Below, in pieces: positions 25,708 through 37,628 of a stretch of DNA of 63,290 nucleotides; the stretch's first letter is position 1; every line of letters begins with the position of its first letter. Source of the stretch: JALYUA01 sp038229875 (GTDB taxonomy: Bacteria > Acidobacteriota > Thermoanaerobaculia > UBA5066 > Gp7-AA6); NCBI GenBank assembly GCA_038229875.1, contig JBBROA010000005.1:1-63290 (forward strand). The letters run 5' to 3'. The notes beneath the pieces are model-generated. The model searched no databases. It saw only the letters and a list, made by a program, of their open reading frames with translations, and was not told where the DNA came from. The position numbers and the translations under genes are program-made.

Positions 25708-26535
25708 TTGAAGCGGGAGCTCGCGGCGGCGGTCGCGATCCCGATCGTCCTCGGCGTCCTCTTCTTTCTTCCCGCGCTCGTCTTCGACGCTCTCGTCGCG
25801 GCCATTGCTCTGGGGGCGCTGTGGGAGTTCTACCGGATGGCGGAAAAGACGGGGCATCCCGTCGCCAAGAGCGTCGGCCTCGCGGGAGGAGCCGCCACGC
25901 TCGCGGCGCTGACGGGCGCGACGATCGCCGGCCACGACCGCGCGGCTTCCTACTGGCCGCTCTTCTTTGCAGCCCTGCTCCTGGTTTTCCTCGCTTCGAT
26001 GGCGCCGCTTTTCGCGGCCGTGCCTTCCCCGGAAGCGCTCGCGGGAGCCGGTTCCACCCTCTTCGGGATCGTGTCGATCGCGCTTCCCGCCGGCGCGATG
26101 TGCTACCTCCGGGCCTTTTCCCCTCGCGCCGTGCTCTTCCTCTTCGTCATCGTCTGGGGATGCGACTCGGCGGCGTACTACACCGGTCGGCGCCTCGGCC
26201 GCCGCAAGCTCGCCCCGGTCGTCTCACCCAACAAGACGTGGGAGGGCACGATCGGAGGGCTCGTGGGCGCTACGGCGATTGGCGCGATCGCGGGAACGTG
26301 GTGGCTGCTGCCCGAGCTCGGCCCCGCCTTCGGGGCGCTCGCGGGAGCCGTCGCCTCCTCGGCCGGTCAGATCGGGGACCTCGTCGAATCCCTCTGGAAG
26401 CGCGGGGCGGGAGTCAAGGACTCTGGCGCTTTCCTTCCGGGCCACGGAGGCTTCTACGACCGGATCGACTCCCTGCTCTACGCGGGTCCAGTGCTGGCGG
26501 CCATCCTGATGGCGGTAGTTTCCGGCCGGCGCTGA
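25708..26535 (+). CDS. cdsA: phosphatidate cytidylyltransferase
   Basis: A 275-residue polytopic membrane enzyme forming CDP-diacylglycerol from phosphatidate and CTP. About seven hydrophobic helices are visible. The family signature is present in parts: WGCDSAAYYTGRRLGRRKLAPVVSPNKTWEG (split at ~150-180), SSAGQIGDLVESLWKR and VKDSGAFLPGHGGFYDRIDSL near the C-terminus. TTG 25708 is the likely start, since the residues after it (LKRELAAAVAIP) lead straight into the first helix. A diverged second copy of its last ~79 codons lies at 28379-28616. Confidence 0.93.
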   Translation: MKRELAAAVAIPIVLGVLFFLPALVFDALVAAIALGALWEFYRMAEKTGHPVAKSVGLAGGAATLAALTGATIAGHDRAASYWPLFFAALLLVFLASMAPLFAAVPSPEALAGAGSTLFGIVSIALPAGAMCYLRAFSPRAVLFLFVIVWGCDSAAYYTGRRLGRRKLAPVVSPNKTWEGTIGGLVGATAIGAIAGTWWLLPELGPAFGALAGAVASSAGQIGDLVESLWKRGAGVKDSGAFLPGHGGFYDRIDSLLYAGPVLAAILMAVVSGRR

Positions 26536-26686
26536 CTTCTTCGCTCGTCGCCGATATGGGAGAGGACGAGATTCTGGGGCGAATACAGGGCCCTGTCTTG
26601 ACCCATTGCCCGATCGCGAACGGCTCGATTCGCGCCCAGGCGCAGCAATTCGGGCGTCCCGAGCTGGCCGGCCTCCCGGAACCGTG

Positions 26687-26692
26687 TATCCT
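26687..26692 (+). promoter_or_regulatory. -10-like TATCCT upstream of the phosphoesterase gene
   Basis: TATCCT lies 16 nt before the ATG at 26709, which would give a short leader of about 9 nt. Confidence 0.35.
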
Positions 26693-26708
26693 TTCTCCTG
26701 TCACCAAA

Positions 26709-28376
26709 ATGATCAGATCTCTTCTCCTGCCTCGCCGCGCGTTCCTGTGCGCGAGCCTCGTTCTGCTTCTCCCCCTCGCCCTTCCCGCACAGAGCGTGAC
26801 GCGGGGTCCGTACCTGCAGCTGCAGACGCCCGTGAGCGCCGTCGTCGCCTGGAGAACGGACGTTCCCACCGACAGCCGAGTCCTCTACGGGACGGCGGTG
26901 TCGGCCTTGACCTCCTCCGCCTCCGACCCGACGCCGACGACCGAGCATCGCTTGACGCTGTCCGGCCTCGCGACGGAAACGCGCTATTACTACTCGGTCG
27001 GAACGAGCTCCGTCCCACTCGCCGGAGCGGACGCTTCGCACTATTTCTCGACCGCGCCTCCCGCCGGGGCGGCGAGGCCCGTGCGGATGTGGGTCACGGG
27101 CGACTCCGGTACCGCTGACGCGAGACCGCGCGCCGTGCGCGACTCCTATCTCGCCTTTGCGGCGGGCCGCGCGACGGACGTGTGGTTGATGCTGGGCGAC
27201 AACGCCTACGTCAACGGGACCGACTCTGAGTACCAGGCTGCCGTGTTCGACGTCTTTCCCGGCATTTTGCGCAACACATTCCTGTGGCCGACGCTCGGCA
27301 ACCATGACGGGTACAGCGCGAACTCCGCCACGCAGACGGGTCCCTACTTCGACATCTTCACGCTTCCGGCGGCGGGACAGGCCGGCGGCCTTGCGTCGGG
27401 GACCGAGGCGTACTACTCCTTCAACTACGCGAACATCCACTTCGTCTGCCTCGACTCGTACGGGAGTCCGCGCGGACCGGCTGATCCGATGCTGACATGT
27501 CTCGCGGCCGATCTCGCCGTCAACACCCGGGACTGGACCATCGCCTACTGGCACCATCCGCCCTACTCCAAGGGCTCGCACGACTCAGACGTTGAGGGCG
27601 AGCTCGTCGAGATGCGGCAGCAGGCCCTCCCGGTGCTCGAGGCGGGCGGAGTCGATCTCGTGCTGGCCGGCCACAGCCACGCCTACGAGCGGTCGTTTCT
27701 TCTCGACGGCCACTACGGCGCCTCGACCACTCTGGTTCCGTCGATGAAGAAGGATGGCGGCAGCGGGCGGGAAACGGGCACGGGCGCATATCGCAAACGG
27801 GCCGGCGTCCGCCCGCGCGAGGGAACGGTCTACGTGGTCGCCGGAACTTCGGGGCAAATCGGGGGGGGCACCCTCAACCACCCTGCGATGTTCTACTCCC
27901 TTGCGGAACTCGGATCCCTGGTCCTCGACGTCGAAGGCGACCGGCTCGACGCCCGCTTTCTGACTTCGACCGGAGCCATCGCGGATTCCTTCACGATCTT
28001 GCGTTCGACACAGTTCCATACCGTGACGCCGTGCCGCCTGCTCGACACACGGCTGCCCGACGGGCCCGGCGGCGGACCAGCCGTGACCGCCGGATCGGAC
28101 CGGACGGTGGCCGTCACGGGACGGTGCGGGGTCCCCGCTTCGGCACGAACGCTCTCCGTCAACATCGCCGTGACGCGCCCCACAAACGCCGGGTATCTCG
28201 TCGCGACGGCGGCCGCCGCCCGGCCGGCGCCAACGAGCACGATCAACTTCCGCGCGGGCCAGACCCGCTCCAACGGTGCGCGGGTCCCACTCGGGCCCGG
28301 CGGAGCGCTCCTGCTGCGTTCGAGCGATCCGGGGACCGTCGACGTCGTGATCGACGTCGACGGCTACTTCGAGTAG
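26709..28376 (+). CDS. secreted purple acid phosphatase-like metallophosphoesterase
   Basis: A 555-residue exported protein. Residues 1-27 are a Sec signal (RRAFLCASLVLLLPLALPAQS). An N-terminal fibronectin-like domain (TRGPYLQLQTPVSAVVAWRT to about 110) is followed by a binuclear-metal phosphatase core: VTGDSG, LMLGDNAYVNG, TLGNHDG, YWHHPPYS and LAGHSHAYER. The C-terminal ~120 residues form a separate domain beginning TVTPCRLLDTRLPDG and ending VVIDVDGYFE, a module I associate with secreted proteins of Acidobacteria and actinobacteria. It probably releases phosphate from organic esters outside the cytoplasm. It sits between cdsA and a second cdsA tail, so it was likely acquired by recombination. 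Confidence 0.88.
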   Translation: MIRSLLLPRRAFLCASLVLLLPLALPAQSVTRGPYLQLQTPVSAVVAWRTDVPTDSRVLYGTAVSALTSSASDPTPTTEHRLTLSGLATETRYYYSVGTSSVPLAGADASHYFSTAPPAGAARPVRMWVTGDSGTADARPRAVRDSYLAFAAGRATDVWLMLGDNAYVNGTDSEYQAAVFDVFPGILRNTFLWPTLGNHDGYSANSATQTGPYFDIFTLPAAGQAGGLASGTEAYYSFNYANIHFVCLDSYGSPRGPADPMLTCLAADLAVNTRDWTIAYWHHPPYSKGSHDSDVEGELVEMRQQALPVLEAGGVDLVLAGHSHAYERSFLLDGHYGASTTLVPSMKKDGGSGRETGTGAYRKRAGVRPREGTVYVVAGTSGQIGGGTLNHPAMFYSLAELGSLVLDVEGDRLDARFLTSTGAIADSFTILRSTQFHTVTPCRLLDTRLPDGPGGGPAVTAGSDRTVAVTGRCGVPASARTLSVNIAVTRPTNAGYLVATAAAARPAPTSTINFRAGQTRSNGARVPLGPGGALLLRSSDPGTVDVVIDVDGYFE

Positions 28377-28378
28377 TC

Positions 28379-28616
28379 GGGAACGCGGTGGCCGCTCCCG
28401 GAGCTCGGCCCCGTGGCGGGCGCCCTCGCCGGCGCGCTGGCCTCCTCGGCCGGACAGATCGGAGACCTCGCCGAATCGCTGTGGAAATGGGGACCCGGCG
28501 TCAAGGACTCGGGGATGTTTCTTCCCGGCCACGGCGGGTTTTATGACCGGATCGACTCGCTGCTTTTTGCCGGGCCGGTGCTCGCGGCGATCCTGATGTG
28601 GGGCGTCCGGCGTTAG
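28379..28616 (+). pseudogene. partial, diverged second copy of the cdsA 3' end
   Basis: Two bases after the phosphoesterase stop, the sequence becomes homologous to cdsA from the codons for GTWW onward and remains in frame to a TAG at 28616. Readable motifs are PELGP, SSAGQIGDLAESLWK and VKDSGMFLPGHGGFYDRIDSL. Differences from cdsA are mostly at third codon positions, so the segment evolved under protein-level constraint in another lineage or as an old paralog. It lacks the first ~195 codons and cannot encode an active enzyme. Confidence 0.85.
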
Positions 28617-28634
28617 GTCGAGGCTCGAAACGAT

Positions 28635-31286
<2,652 letters not shown>

Positions 31287-31297
31287 GTTGTGCGGGG

Positions 31298-31303
31298 ATT
31301 CTA
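31298..31303 (-). promoter_or_regulatory. -10 box TAGAAT of kinase 1
   Basis: TAGAAT lies 11 nt upstream of the ATG at 31286. The same hexamer occurs 13 nt upstream of kinase 2 (51159-51164). Confidence 0.5.
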
Positions 31304-31371
31304 CCCGCGCAACCCGCGCATCCGCCGGATGAGTCGGTCCTGGCCTCGAGCAGCCTGGCGAGGAGACTCGA

Positions 31372-32160
31372 TCAGGATTCCGGGTTCAGGGTCTCGGGAT
31401 GCGCCTCTTCGTAATGCACCCGCGTGAGTGTCAATCCGCGCGCGGCCGCTTTGGGAGCGAGCAGCGCGCGATCACCGGTTCGGAGGAGCTCGGCGATCCG
31501 ATCCGGGGGCGCCTTTTCGCGGCCCACGTGGGCGAGCACTCCGCAGATGGAGCGGACCATGCCTCGCAGAAACGCGTCTCCCCGGATCAGGAAACGGATC
31601 TCCTCGCCGACCTCGTTGACTTCCGCGGCGTAGATGCGGCGAAAGCCGCCCTCGGCCCCGGCGGCCCGGACGCCGAAGATCGAGAAATCCTTTCGCCCCG
31701 TGAGGGCTCTGGCCGCGGCGCGCATCGGCGCGGCGTCCGCCGTCCCGGCGATCGGCGCGACGAAGAGCGAGTCCTTCGGCGGGATGACGGCGGCCCGGCT
31801 CCAGCGGTACAGATATTCCTTCCACGCCGCGTCGCGCCTCGAGAGAAATCCCTCCGGCGCGGGGGCGGCATCGAGCAGCCTCACGTCCCAGGGCAGGAGC
31901 GCGTTGACTCCTTCCCGGATCCGCACGGGCTCGCGCGGCGTCCAGAGATCGAAGTGGATGACCTGCCCGTCCGCGTGCACGCCCGCGTCGGTGCGGCCGG
32001 CCGCATGCACCCGAACCGGGCCCTCCCCAGCGAACGCCGCGATGGCGGTCTCGAGCACCGCCTGGACCGTGCGTTCCGCGTTCTCCTGAAACTGGAAGCC
32101 CTTGAACCAGGTGCCCGCGTACGCGACGGTCGCCCGATAGCGATGCGCCGCGCGGGTCAT
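31372..32160 (-). CDS. truA: tRNA pseudouridine synthase A
   Basis: A 262-residue enzyme that makes pseudouridine at positions 38-40 of tRNA. The catalytic Asp lies in AAGRTDAGVHADGQV (~48-62). Other family landmarks are YAGTWFKGFQFQ at the start, KEYLYRW, and FLRGMVRSICGVL near the C-terminus. ATG 32160 overlaps the upstream gene's TGA (ATGA), and residues before it in the longer frame are not part of the fold, so I use this start. Second gene of a unit with the membrane glycosyltransferase-like gene. Confidence 0.95.
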   Translation of the reverse strand: MTRAAHRYRATVAYAGTWFKGFQFQENAERTVQAVLETAIAAFAGEGPVRVHAAGRTDAGVHADGQVIHFDLWTPREPVRIREGVNALLPWDVRLLDAAPAPEGFLSRRDAAWKEYLYRWSRAAVIPPKDSLFVAPIAGTADAAPMRAAARALTGRKDFSIFGVRAAGAEGGFRRIYAAEVNEVGEEIRFLIRGDAFLRGMVRSICGVLAHVGREKAPPDRIAELLRTGDRALLAPKAAARGLTLTRVHYEEAHPETLNPES

Positions 32161-33494
32161 GGTACGAGGGACACCGCGCGGCGGCGCGCAAGAGACCAAG
32201 CGAGCAACACCGCGAACGGAACGTACTCGAGCAGGTACACCGCGGCCGCCGGCAACCCCGGCGTCTTATAGAGGAGCCCGTACGCGAGCGGCGCCGCGGC
32301 GGCGAGCCAGAGAAACGCGGGTTCCCGGCGCGCCGCGGCGAAGGGAAGCACCCAGAGCAGGTACCAGGGGTGAAGCGTCGGCGAAAGAAGCAGCAGCGCG
32401 CCCGCCGACGCGAGCACGGCGTCCCACACGTCGGTGACCCTCCAGGCGATCAAAACAAGAAGAAGGGCGAGAACGATCCCGAGGAAAGCGCGCGCGAAGA
32501 ATCCGGAATAGAAGAATGGGAAGACACGCGCCGTCCACGGCGGATCACGATGCCGCGCCTTCCACGCGATGAAAGCTTCCTTGGCCCGCTCCGGGACTCG
32601 CGCCCTCTCCATCCCCGCGAAGACGGCCGGATACGCCACCGAGTTGAACTCCCAGCGCGTCGCGTACTGGTCGAGGCCGCCCGCCGGAGACGTCCCCAGG
32701 CGCGCGGCCGCGGCCCAGAGCGCGAACGCGGCGGCGGCGGCGGCCAGAAAGGTCCGCCAGCCTCCGCGGCGGGCGATAGGGAGGGCGGCCGCCGCGGAGA
32801 CGTACTTGCAGAGCGCCGACAACGCGAGCGCCAGACCCGCCGAGACGCGGCGTCCGCGCGATACGTGCAGCACCGATGCGAGGAGCAGCGCAACGCCTAG
32901 AGAGTCGAGATGCCCCTGCCCTGCCGTCTCAGTGATCGGCAACGGGTGGAACGCGTAAAGAGCGGCCGCCCACGCTCCCCATGGGACCCCCGACGCGGCG
33001 AGGAGAGCAACCACCGCGACGTCCGCCCCCGCAAAGAAGCCCTTGAGCACCACCGGGGCCCCCGCGTATCCGAACGCGCGAAACACCGCCTGCGACGCGG
33101 GCGGGTACACGGTCCGGATCTCGGGATGGGCGACGCGAGCGTTGAGCGGTCGGTCGAGCCCCGACACGGCCGGATCGGCGGGAGCGTGGGCCCAGGGTGA
33201 GATCCCGGCGCGGGCGACCCCGCCGTCCCACAGGTACCGCCAGAGATCGTCGGAAAGGTCCGGCGAGCGAAAGAGGAGCGTCAGCCGGAATGCGGCGGCG
33301 CACAGAATCAGGAAAGACGGACCCGATCCGGATAAACTCCGGGCCGCAATGAAGGCGAGCAGGGTGCCCGCTAGGAAAAGAGACAGGTACGGCAGCAGAT
33401 GAACCCGAGCGTCCGGCAGAAAAACGAAGCCCAGGGCGACCGCCTCGCCGGCGCCAAACAGCGCCCAGCGGGCTGACGCGCGCGCGCGGAACAC
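32157..33494 (-). CDS. multi-pass membrane mannosyltransferase-like protein (GT87/DUF2029-like)
   Basis: A membrane protein of about 445 residues with roughly ten hydrophobic helices. After the second helix it has DLSDDLWRYLWDGGVARAGISPWAHAP, close to the D..RYLWDG..Q..GINPY motif of GT-C mannosyltransferases that use polyprenol-linked donors. A further loop has AHPEIRTVYPP and, later, TLHPWYLLWVLPF. The reading frame extends to 34688, but that part is shadow of the opposite gene. GTG 33494 leaves 6 nt to the divergent ATG at 33501; GTG 33512 would overlap it. Its stop is coupled to truA. Confidence 0.75.
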   Translation of the reverse strand: MFRARASARWALFGAGEAVALGFVFLPDARVHLLPYLSLFLAGTLLAFIAARSLSGSGPSFLILCAAAFRLTLLFRSPDLSDDLWRYLWDGGVARAGISPWAHAPADPAVSGLDRPLNARVAHPEIRTVYPPASQAVFRAFGYAGAPVVLKGFFAGADVAVVALLAASGVPWGAWAAALYAFHPLPITETAGQGHLDSLGVALLLASVLHVSRGRRVSAGLALALSALCKYVSAAAALPIARRGGWRTFLAAAAAAFALWAAAARLGTSPAGGLDQYATRWEFNSVAYPAVFAGMERARVPERAKEAFIAWKARHRDPPWTARVFPFFYSGFFARAFLGIVLALLLVLIAWRVTDVWDAVLASAGALLLLSPTLHPWYLLWVLPFAAARREPAFLWLAAAAPLAYGLLYKTPGLPAAAVYLLEYVPFAVLLAWSLARRRAVSLVP

Positions 33495-33500
33495 CGACCG

Positions 33501-35018
33501 ATGACGTCCCACACCGCCGAAATCGCCACGCTCGCCGTCTATTACTTCGTCCTTGGCGTACTTGCCGTCTATGGGGCCCACCGCATCCTGATGGTCCGCC
33601 TCTATTACCGCCATCGCCAGGACGCCCCCCGTCCGATGGGCGAGCTGGCCACTCTCCCCCGCGTCACGATCCAGCTTCCGATCTACAACGAAGTCTACGT
33701 CGTGGATCGATTGATCGATGCCGCCGCGCAGATCGACTACCCCCGTGAGCTCCTGGACATCCAAGTCCTGGACGACTCGACGGACGAGACCGTCGAGCTC
33801 GCCCGGCGGGCCGTTGAACGCCACCGGCTTCGGGGCATCGACATCGTCCACGTCCGCCGCGGATCTCGCGACGGATATAAGGCCGGCGCCCTCCAGGCGG
33901 GCCTCGCCACCGCGAAGGGCGAGTTCCTGGCGATCTTCGACGCCGACTTCGTTCCGACTCCGGGGGTCCTCCGCCAGTCGCTCGCCTACTTCTCGGACCC
34001 GGGAGTCGGGATGGTGCAAGCGCGCTGGGATCACCTGAATCGCGAGTACTCGCTCCTGACCCGGATCCAGTCGATCTTCCTGGACGGGCACTTCGTCATC
34101 GAGCACACCGCCCGCCACCGATCGGGCCGCTTCTTCAACTTCAACGGCACGGCCGGCGTGTGGAGACGGAAGGCGATCGAGGACGCCGGCGCGTGGCAAT
34201 CGGACACGCTGACCGAGGACCTCGACATCTCGTACCGCGCGCAGCTCGCCGGCTGGAGGTTCGTCTATCTCAAGGACCTCGTGGTTCCGGCCGAGGTCCC
34301 GGTCGACATGAACGGCTTCAAGTCGCAGCAGCACCGCTGGACGAAGGGCTCGATCCAGACCGGGATGAAGCTCCTCCCGTCCATTTTCCGCAGCCGGCTC
34401 CCCTGGCGGATCAAGCTCGAAGCCTTTTTCCATCTCACCAACAACATCTCGTACCTGTTCGTCGTGATCCTGGCCCTTTTGATCGTGCCGGCGATCGTGA
34501 TCCGCGAGCGCATCGGGTGGCAGCGGCTGGCGATCGTCGATTTTCCCCTCTTCTTTGGCGCCACCTTCTCGTTCATCGCGTTCTACATCTCCTCCCAGAA
34601 GGAGATCGGCCGCGACTGGCGCCCGACCGTCAAGTGCATGCCGTTTCTGATGTCGCTCGGGATCGGCCTGTCGCTGAACAACCTGCACGCGGTCCTCGAA
34701 GGACTGTTCGATCGCAAGAGCGAATTCACGCGCACACCGAAGTACTCGATCGAGGGGGGCTCCGGCGAATGGCGCACGAAGAAGTACCGCTCACCCGGGA
34801 ACGCCTCGCTCCTCGGGGAGATCCTCCTGGCCGGATACTTCCTGGGCGCCACCGTCTTCGCCGCCGTCCAGAATTACTGGGTCGGCGTCCCGTTCCTCCT
34901 GGTCTTCTTCAACGGGTTCGCTTACACCGCGTTGCTCTCGCTCCATTCGGGCAACGGGCGGCGCGGGATCTCGCTCGGGTCCTCCCGCGGGCCGGCGCAA
35001 CCCGTCACCGGGGCGTGA
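33501..35018 (+). CDS. processive family 2 glycosyltransferase (membrane, cellulose-synthase-like)
   Basis: A 505-residue GT2 enzyme. One N-terminal membrane helix (about 8-30) is followed by a GT-A catalytic domain: TIQLPIYNE, VLDDSTDET (first Asp pair), FDADFVP (DXD-like), TEDLDISYRA (catalytic TED) and QQHRWTKG, the Q(Q/R)XRW motif of processive synthases. At least four membrane helices follow (~320-480). It would make or extend a beta-linked polysaccharide or glycolipid at the inner membrane. The gene diverges with almost no spacer from a GT-C-like gene, suggesting joint function. No cyclic-di-GMP PilZ domain is visible. Confidence 0.88.
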   Translation: MTSHTAEIATLAVYYFVLGVLAVYGAHRILMVRLYYRHRQDAPRPMGELATLPRVTIQLPIYNEVYVVDRLIDAAAQIDYPRELLDIQVLDDSTDETVELARRAVERHRLRGIDIVHVRRGSRDGYKAGALQAGLATAKGEFLAIFDADFVPTPGVLRQSLAYFSDPGVGMVQARWDHLNREYSLLTRIQSIFLDGHFVIEHTARHRSGRFFNFNGTAGVWRRKAIEDAGAWQSDTLTEDLDISYRAQLAGWRFVYLKDLVVPAEVPVDMNGFKSQQHRWTKGSIQTGMKLLPSIFRSRLPWRIKLEAFFHLTNNISYLFVVILALLIVPAIVIRERIGWQRLAIVDFPLFFGATFSFIAFYISSQKEIGRDWRPTVKCMPFLMSLGIGLSLNNLHAVLEGLFDRKSEFTRTPKYSIEGGSGEWRTKKYRSPGNASLLGEILLAGYFLGATVFAAVQNYWVGVPFLLVFFNGFAYTALLSLHSGNGRRGISLGSSRGPAQPVTGA

Positions 35019-35114
35019 GCGGGGCGGTCCTGACCGCCGCTGTGCCGCTTCTCCGCCGAACGAAAGGCGCCCGACGCCCCGCGACTTCCTCGCGGCTTCG
35101 AGCGTAGTTCCGCC

Positions 35115-37628
35115 GTGGCCCTCATGACCGACCCCGTCTGCGGAATGCCCGTCGAACCTGCGCGGGCGCCCGCGAAGCGGCGGCACGACGGCCGGGACTT
35201 CTTCTTCTGCGCGCCCGGCTGCGCGGCGCGCTTCGACAAGGACCCCGACGGCTTCTCGAGCGGGCGGCGAGCCCGCGAGCCGATGAAGGCGTCGCCGGCC
35301 TCCCCCTTCCTCCGCCCGGGGAAGACCCTGCCGCTCTTCGGCAGTCCGGGAGTCGGCGCGCCAGCGGCTGCCGCCCGCCCCGAGACGCCGCCTCGTCCCG
35401 CCGCTCCGCGTCTTCCGCGACGCGAGAAGGGCGAAGTCCTGTCGCTCGCCCTGGACGGGATGCACTGCGCATCCTGCGTCTCGACGATCGAGCAGGCGCT
35501 CACGGCGGTTCCGGGCGTCCACGAGGCGTCGGTGAACCTCGGGACGGGACGCGCGCGAATCCGCGGAGAAAACCTGCGGGCGAACAGCCTGATCGAAGCG
35601 GTGCGCGCCAGCGGGTACGAGGCGCGGCCCGCATCCGAGGTTTCGGGAGCGGACGACGAGCGCCGGGCCCGGGACGAGCAACGGTCCCTGCTCCGGCGCA
35701 CGGCGGCCGCTGCAGCGCTCACACTCCCCGTGATCGTGCTCTCGATGACGGGCGTCCGTTTTGCCGGACGCGACGTCGTTCTGCTGGCCCTGACGCTCCC
35801 CGTCTACCTGTGGGCGGGGTCGCCGTTTCTTTCGGGAATGGTGCGGACGCTGCGCCATCGAACCGCGAACATGGACACGCTCGTCGGGCTCGGCACCACT
35901 GCGGCGTTTCTCCTGTCCGCCGCGGGAACTTTTTTCCCGTCCGCGTTTGCAGCCGCCGGCGCCGCAGGGCACGTGTACTACGAGGCCGTCGGCGTGATCA
36001 TCACGCTCATCCTGCTCGGCCGGTGGCTCGAGACCCGGGCGCGCGGGCGAACGTCGGCCGCGATCCGCAAGCTCCTCGACCTCTCTCCGAAGACGGCGCG
36101 CCTGATCCGCAAGGGCGTCGAGCTGGAGGTCGCGCTCTCGGAGGTCTCGGTCGGCGACCGGCTCGCGGTCAAGCCCGGCGACGCGATCCCGGTCGACGGG
36201 GTCGTCCGATCCGGCTCTTCCGCCGTCGACGAGTCGATGGTGACCGGCGAGTCGCTGCCCGCGGAGAAGAAAACGGGAGACCGGGTGATCGGAGGCACTC
36301 TCAATCAGCAGGGGGCGATCGAGATCGAAGCGACCGCGGTGGGGGCCGACACCGCGCTCGCCCACATCGTCCGTCTCGTCCACGAGGCGCAGGCCACCAA
36401 GCCGCCGATCCAGAAGCTCGCAGACCGGATCGCGGGCGTGTTCGTCCCGGTCGTGCTCGGCATCGGAACGGTGGCGTGGGTGGCGTGGTACGTGTTCGGC
36501 CCGGAGCCCCGCGCTCTCTTCGCGACCGTCGTGCTCGCTTCCGTTCTCCTGATCGCGTGCCCCTGCGCGCTCGGTCTGGCGACACCCACCGCGATCCTGG
36601 TGGGCACCGGGCGCGGCGCGGACGCCGGGATCCTCTTCCGCAACGCGAACGCGCTCGAGCGCGCGAGATCGATCACCGACGTTCTGCTGGACAAGACCGG
36701 CACCGTCACCGAAGGGCGTCCCCGCCTGACCGACCGGGTGCGGCTCGCGCGCACATCGGATGCCGAGCTTCTCGGCGTCGCGGCGGCGCTCGAGAAAAGC
36801 TCGGCGCACCCGCTCGCCGCGGCGTTAGTCGCCGCCGCGGCGGAGAAAGGCGTCTTGCTGCCCGCGGTGTCGAGTTTCGAGTCGATAACGGGCCGCGGCG
36901 TCGTGGGAACAGTGGGCGGCAAACGCGTCCTCGTCGGGAACGGACGCCTGTTCGAGGAGGAGCGCGTCGACATTTCCGAAGTCGCGGAGGATGCCGAGCG
37001 GTTCGCCGCGGAGGGCAAGACGCCCGTTCTCGTCGCGGCGGACGGGAGCGTCCTCGGCATCCTCGTCGTGGCGGACCGCGAGAAACCGGGCTCGGCGGAG
37101 GCGGTCGCGCGGCTGAAGGCGCAGGGGCTTCGGGTGATCCTCGTGACCGGCGACCGCGAGCTGGCCGCCCGGGCGATCGCCGCGCGGGTCGGCATCGACG
37201 AGGTCTTCGCCGACGTCCTTCCCGCCGACAAGGCGTCGAAGGTCGTCGAAATTCAGCGGCGAGGGGGGGTCGTGGCGATGGTCGGCGACGGCGTCAACGA
37301 CGCTCCCGCCCTCGCCCAGGCAGACGTCGGGATCGCGATCGGCGCCGGAGCCGACGTTGCCATCGAAGCGTCGGACGTGACGCTCGTCGGCGGGGACCTG
37401 CGATCCGTCCCCGACGCGATCGCGCTCGCCCGCGAAACGCTCGCCACGATCCGGCAAAACCTCTTCTTCGCCTTCGCCTACAACGTCGTGGGAATCCCCG
37501 TGGCCGCGGGCCTTCTCTACCCGTTCACCGGCTGGATGCTCACGCCCATGCTCGCCTCCGCCGCGATGGCGGCGTCGTCGGTCTCGGTCGTCGTGAACAG
37601 CCTGCGGCTGGCGAGGCGGCGCCGGTGA
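35115..37628 (+). CDS. copA: copper-translocating P1B-type ATPase with YHS and HMA domains
   Basis: An 837-residue heavy-metal ATPase. The N-terminus has a YHS metal-binding domain (DPVCGMPVEP, FFCAPGCAARF, residues ~6-50) and then an HMA domain with GMHCASC (C118, C121). Eight membrane helices are expected. The CPC transport motif is C482-P-C484, the phosphorylated Asp is D526 in DKTGTVTEG, HP is in SSAHPLAAALV, and GDGVNDAPALAQADVG is near the end. It exports Cu(I) from the cytoplasm. ATG 35124 is an alternative start nine bases inside. The GTGA overlap with a cupredoxin-like gene supports a shared metal role. Confidence 0.95.
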   Translation: MALMTDPVCGMPVEPARAPAKRRHDGRDFFFCAPGCAARFDKDPDGFSSGRRAREPMKASPASPFLRPGKTLPLFGSPGVGAPAAAARPETPPRPAAPRLPRREKGEVLSLALDGMHCASCVSTIEQALTAVPGVHEASVNLGTGRARIRGENLRANSLIEAVRASGYEARPASEVSGADDERRARDEQRSLLRRTAAAAALTLPVIVLSMTGVRFAGRDVVLLALTLPVYLWAGSPFLSGMVRTLRHRTANMDTLVGLGTTAAFLLSAAGTFFPSAFAAAGAAGHVYYEAVGVIITLILLGRWLETRARGRTSAAIRKLLDLSPKTARLIRKGVELEVALSEVSVGDRLAVKPGDAIPVDGVVRSGSSAVDESMVTGESLPAEKKTGDRVIGGTLNQQGAIEIEATAVGADTALAHIVRLVHEAQATKPPIQKLADRIAGVFVPVVLGIGTVAWVAWYVFGPEPRALFATVVLASVLLIACPCALGLATPTAILVGTGRGADAGILFRNANALERARSITDVLLDKTGTVTEGRPRLTDRVRLARTSDAELLGVAAALEKSSAHPLAAALVAAAAEKGVLLPAVSSFESITGRGVVGTVGGKRVLVGNGRLFEEERVDISEVAEDAERFAAEGKTPVLVAADGSVLGILVVADREKPGSAEAVARLKAQGLRVILVTGDRELAARAIAARVGIDEVFADVLPADKASKVVEIQRRGGVVAMVGDGVNDAPALAQADVGIAIGAGADVAIEASDVTLVGGDLRSVPDAIALARETLATIRQNLFFAFAYNVVGIPVAAGLLYPFTGWMLTPMLASAAMAASSVSVVVNSLRLARRRR

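Noticed and set aside
33513..34688. N-terminal extension of the minus-strand GT-C-like gene
   Set aside because: It is the antisense of the GT2 catalytic domain and has no membrane or domain features.
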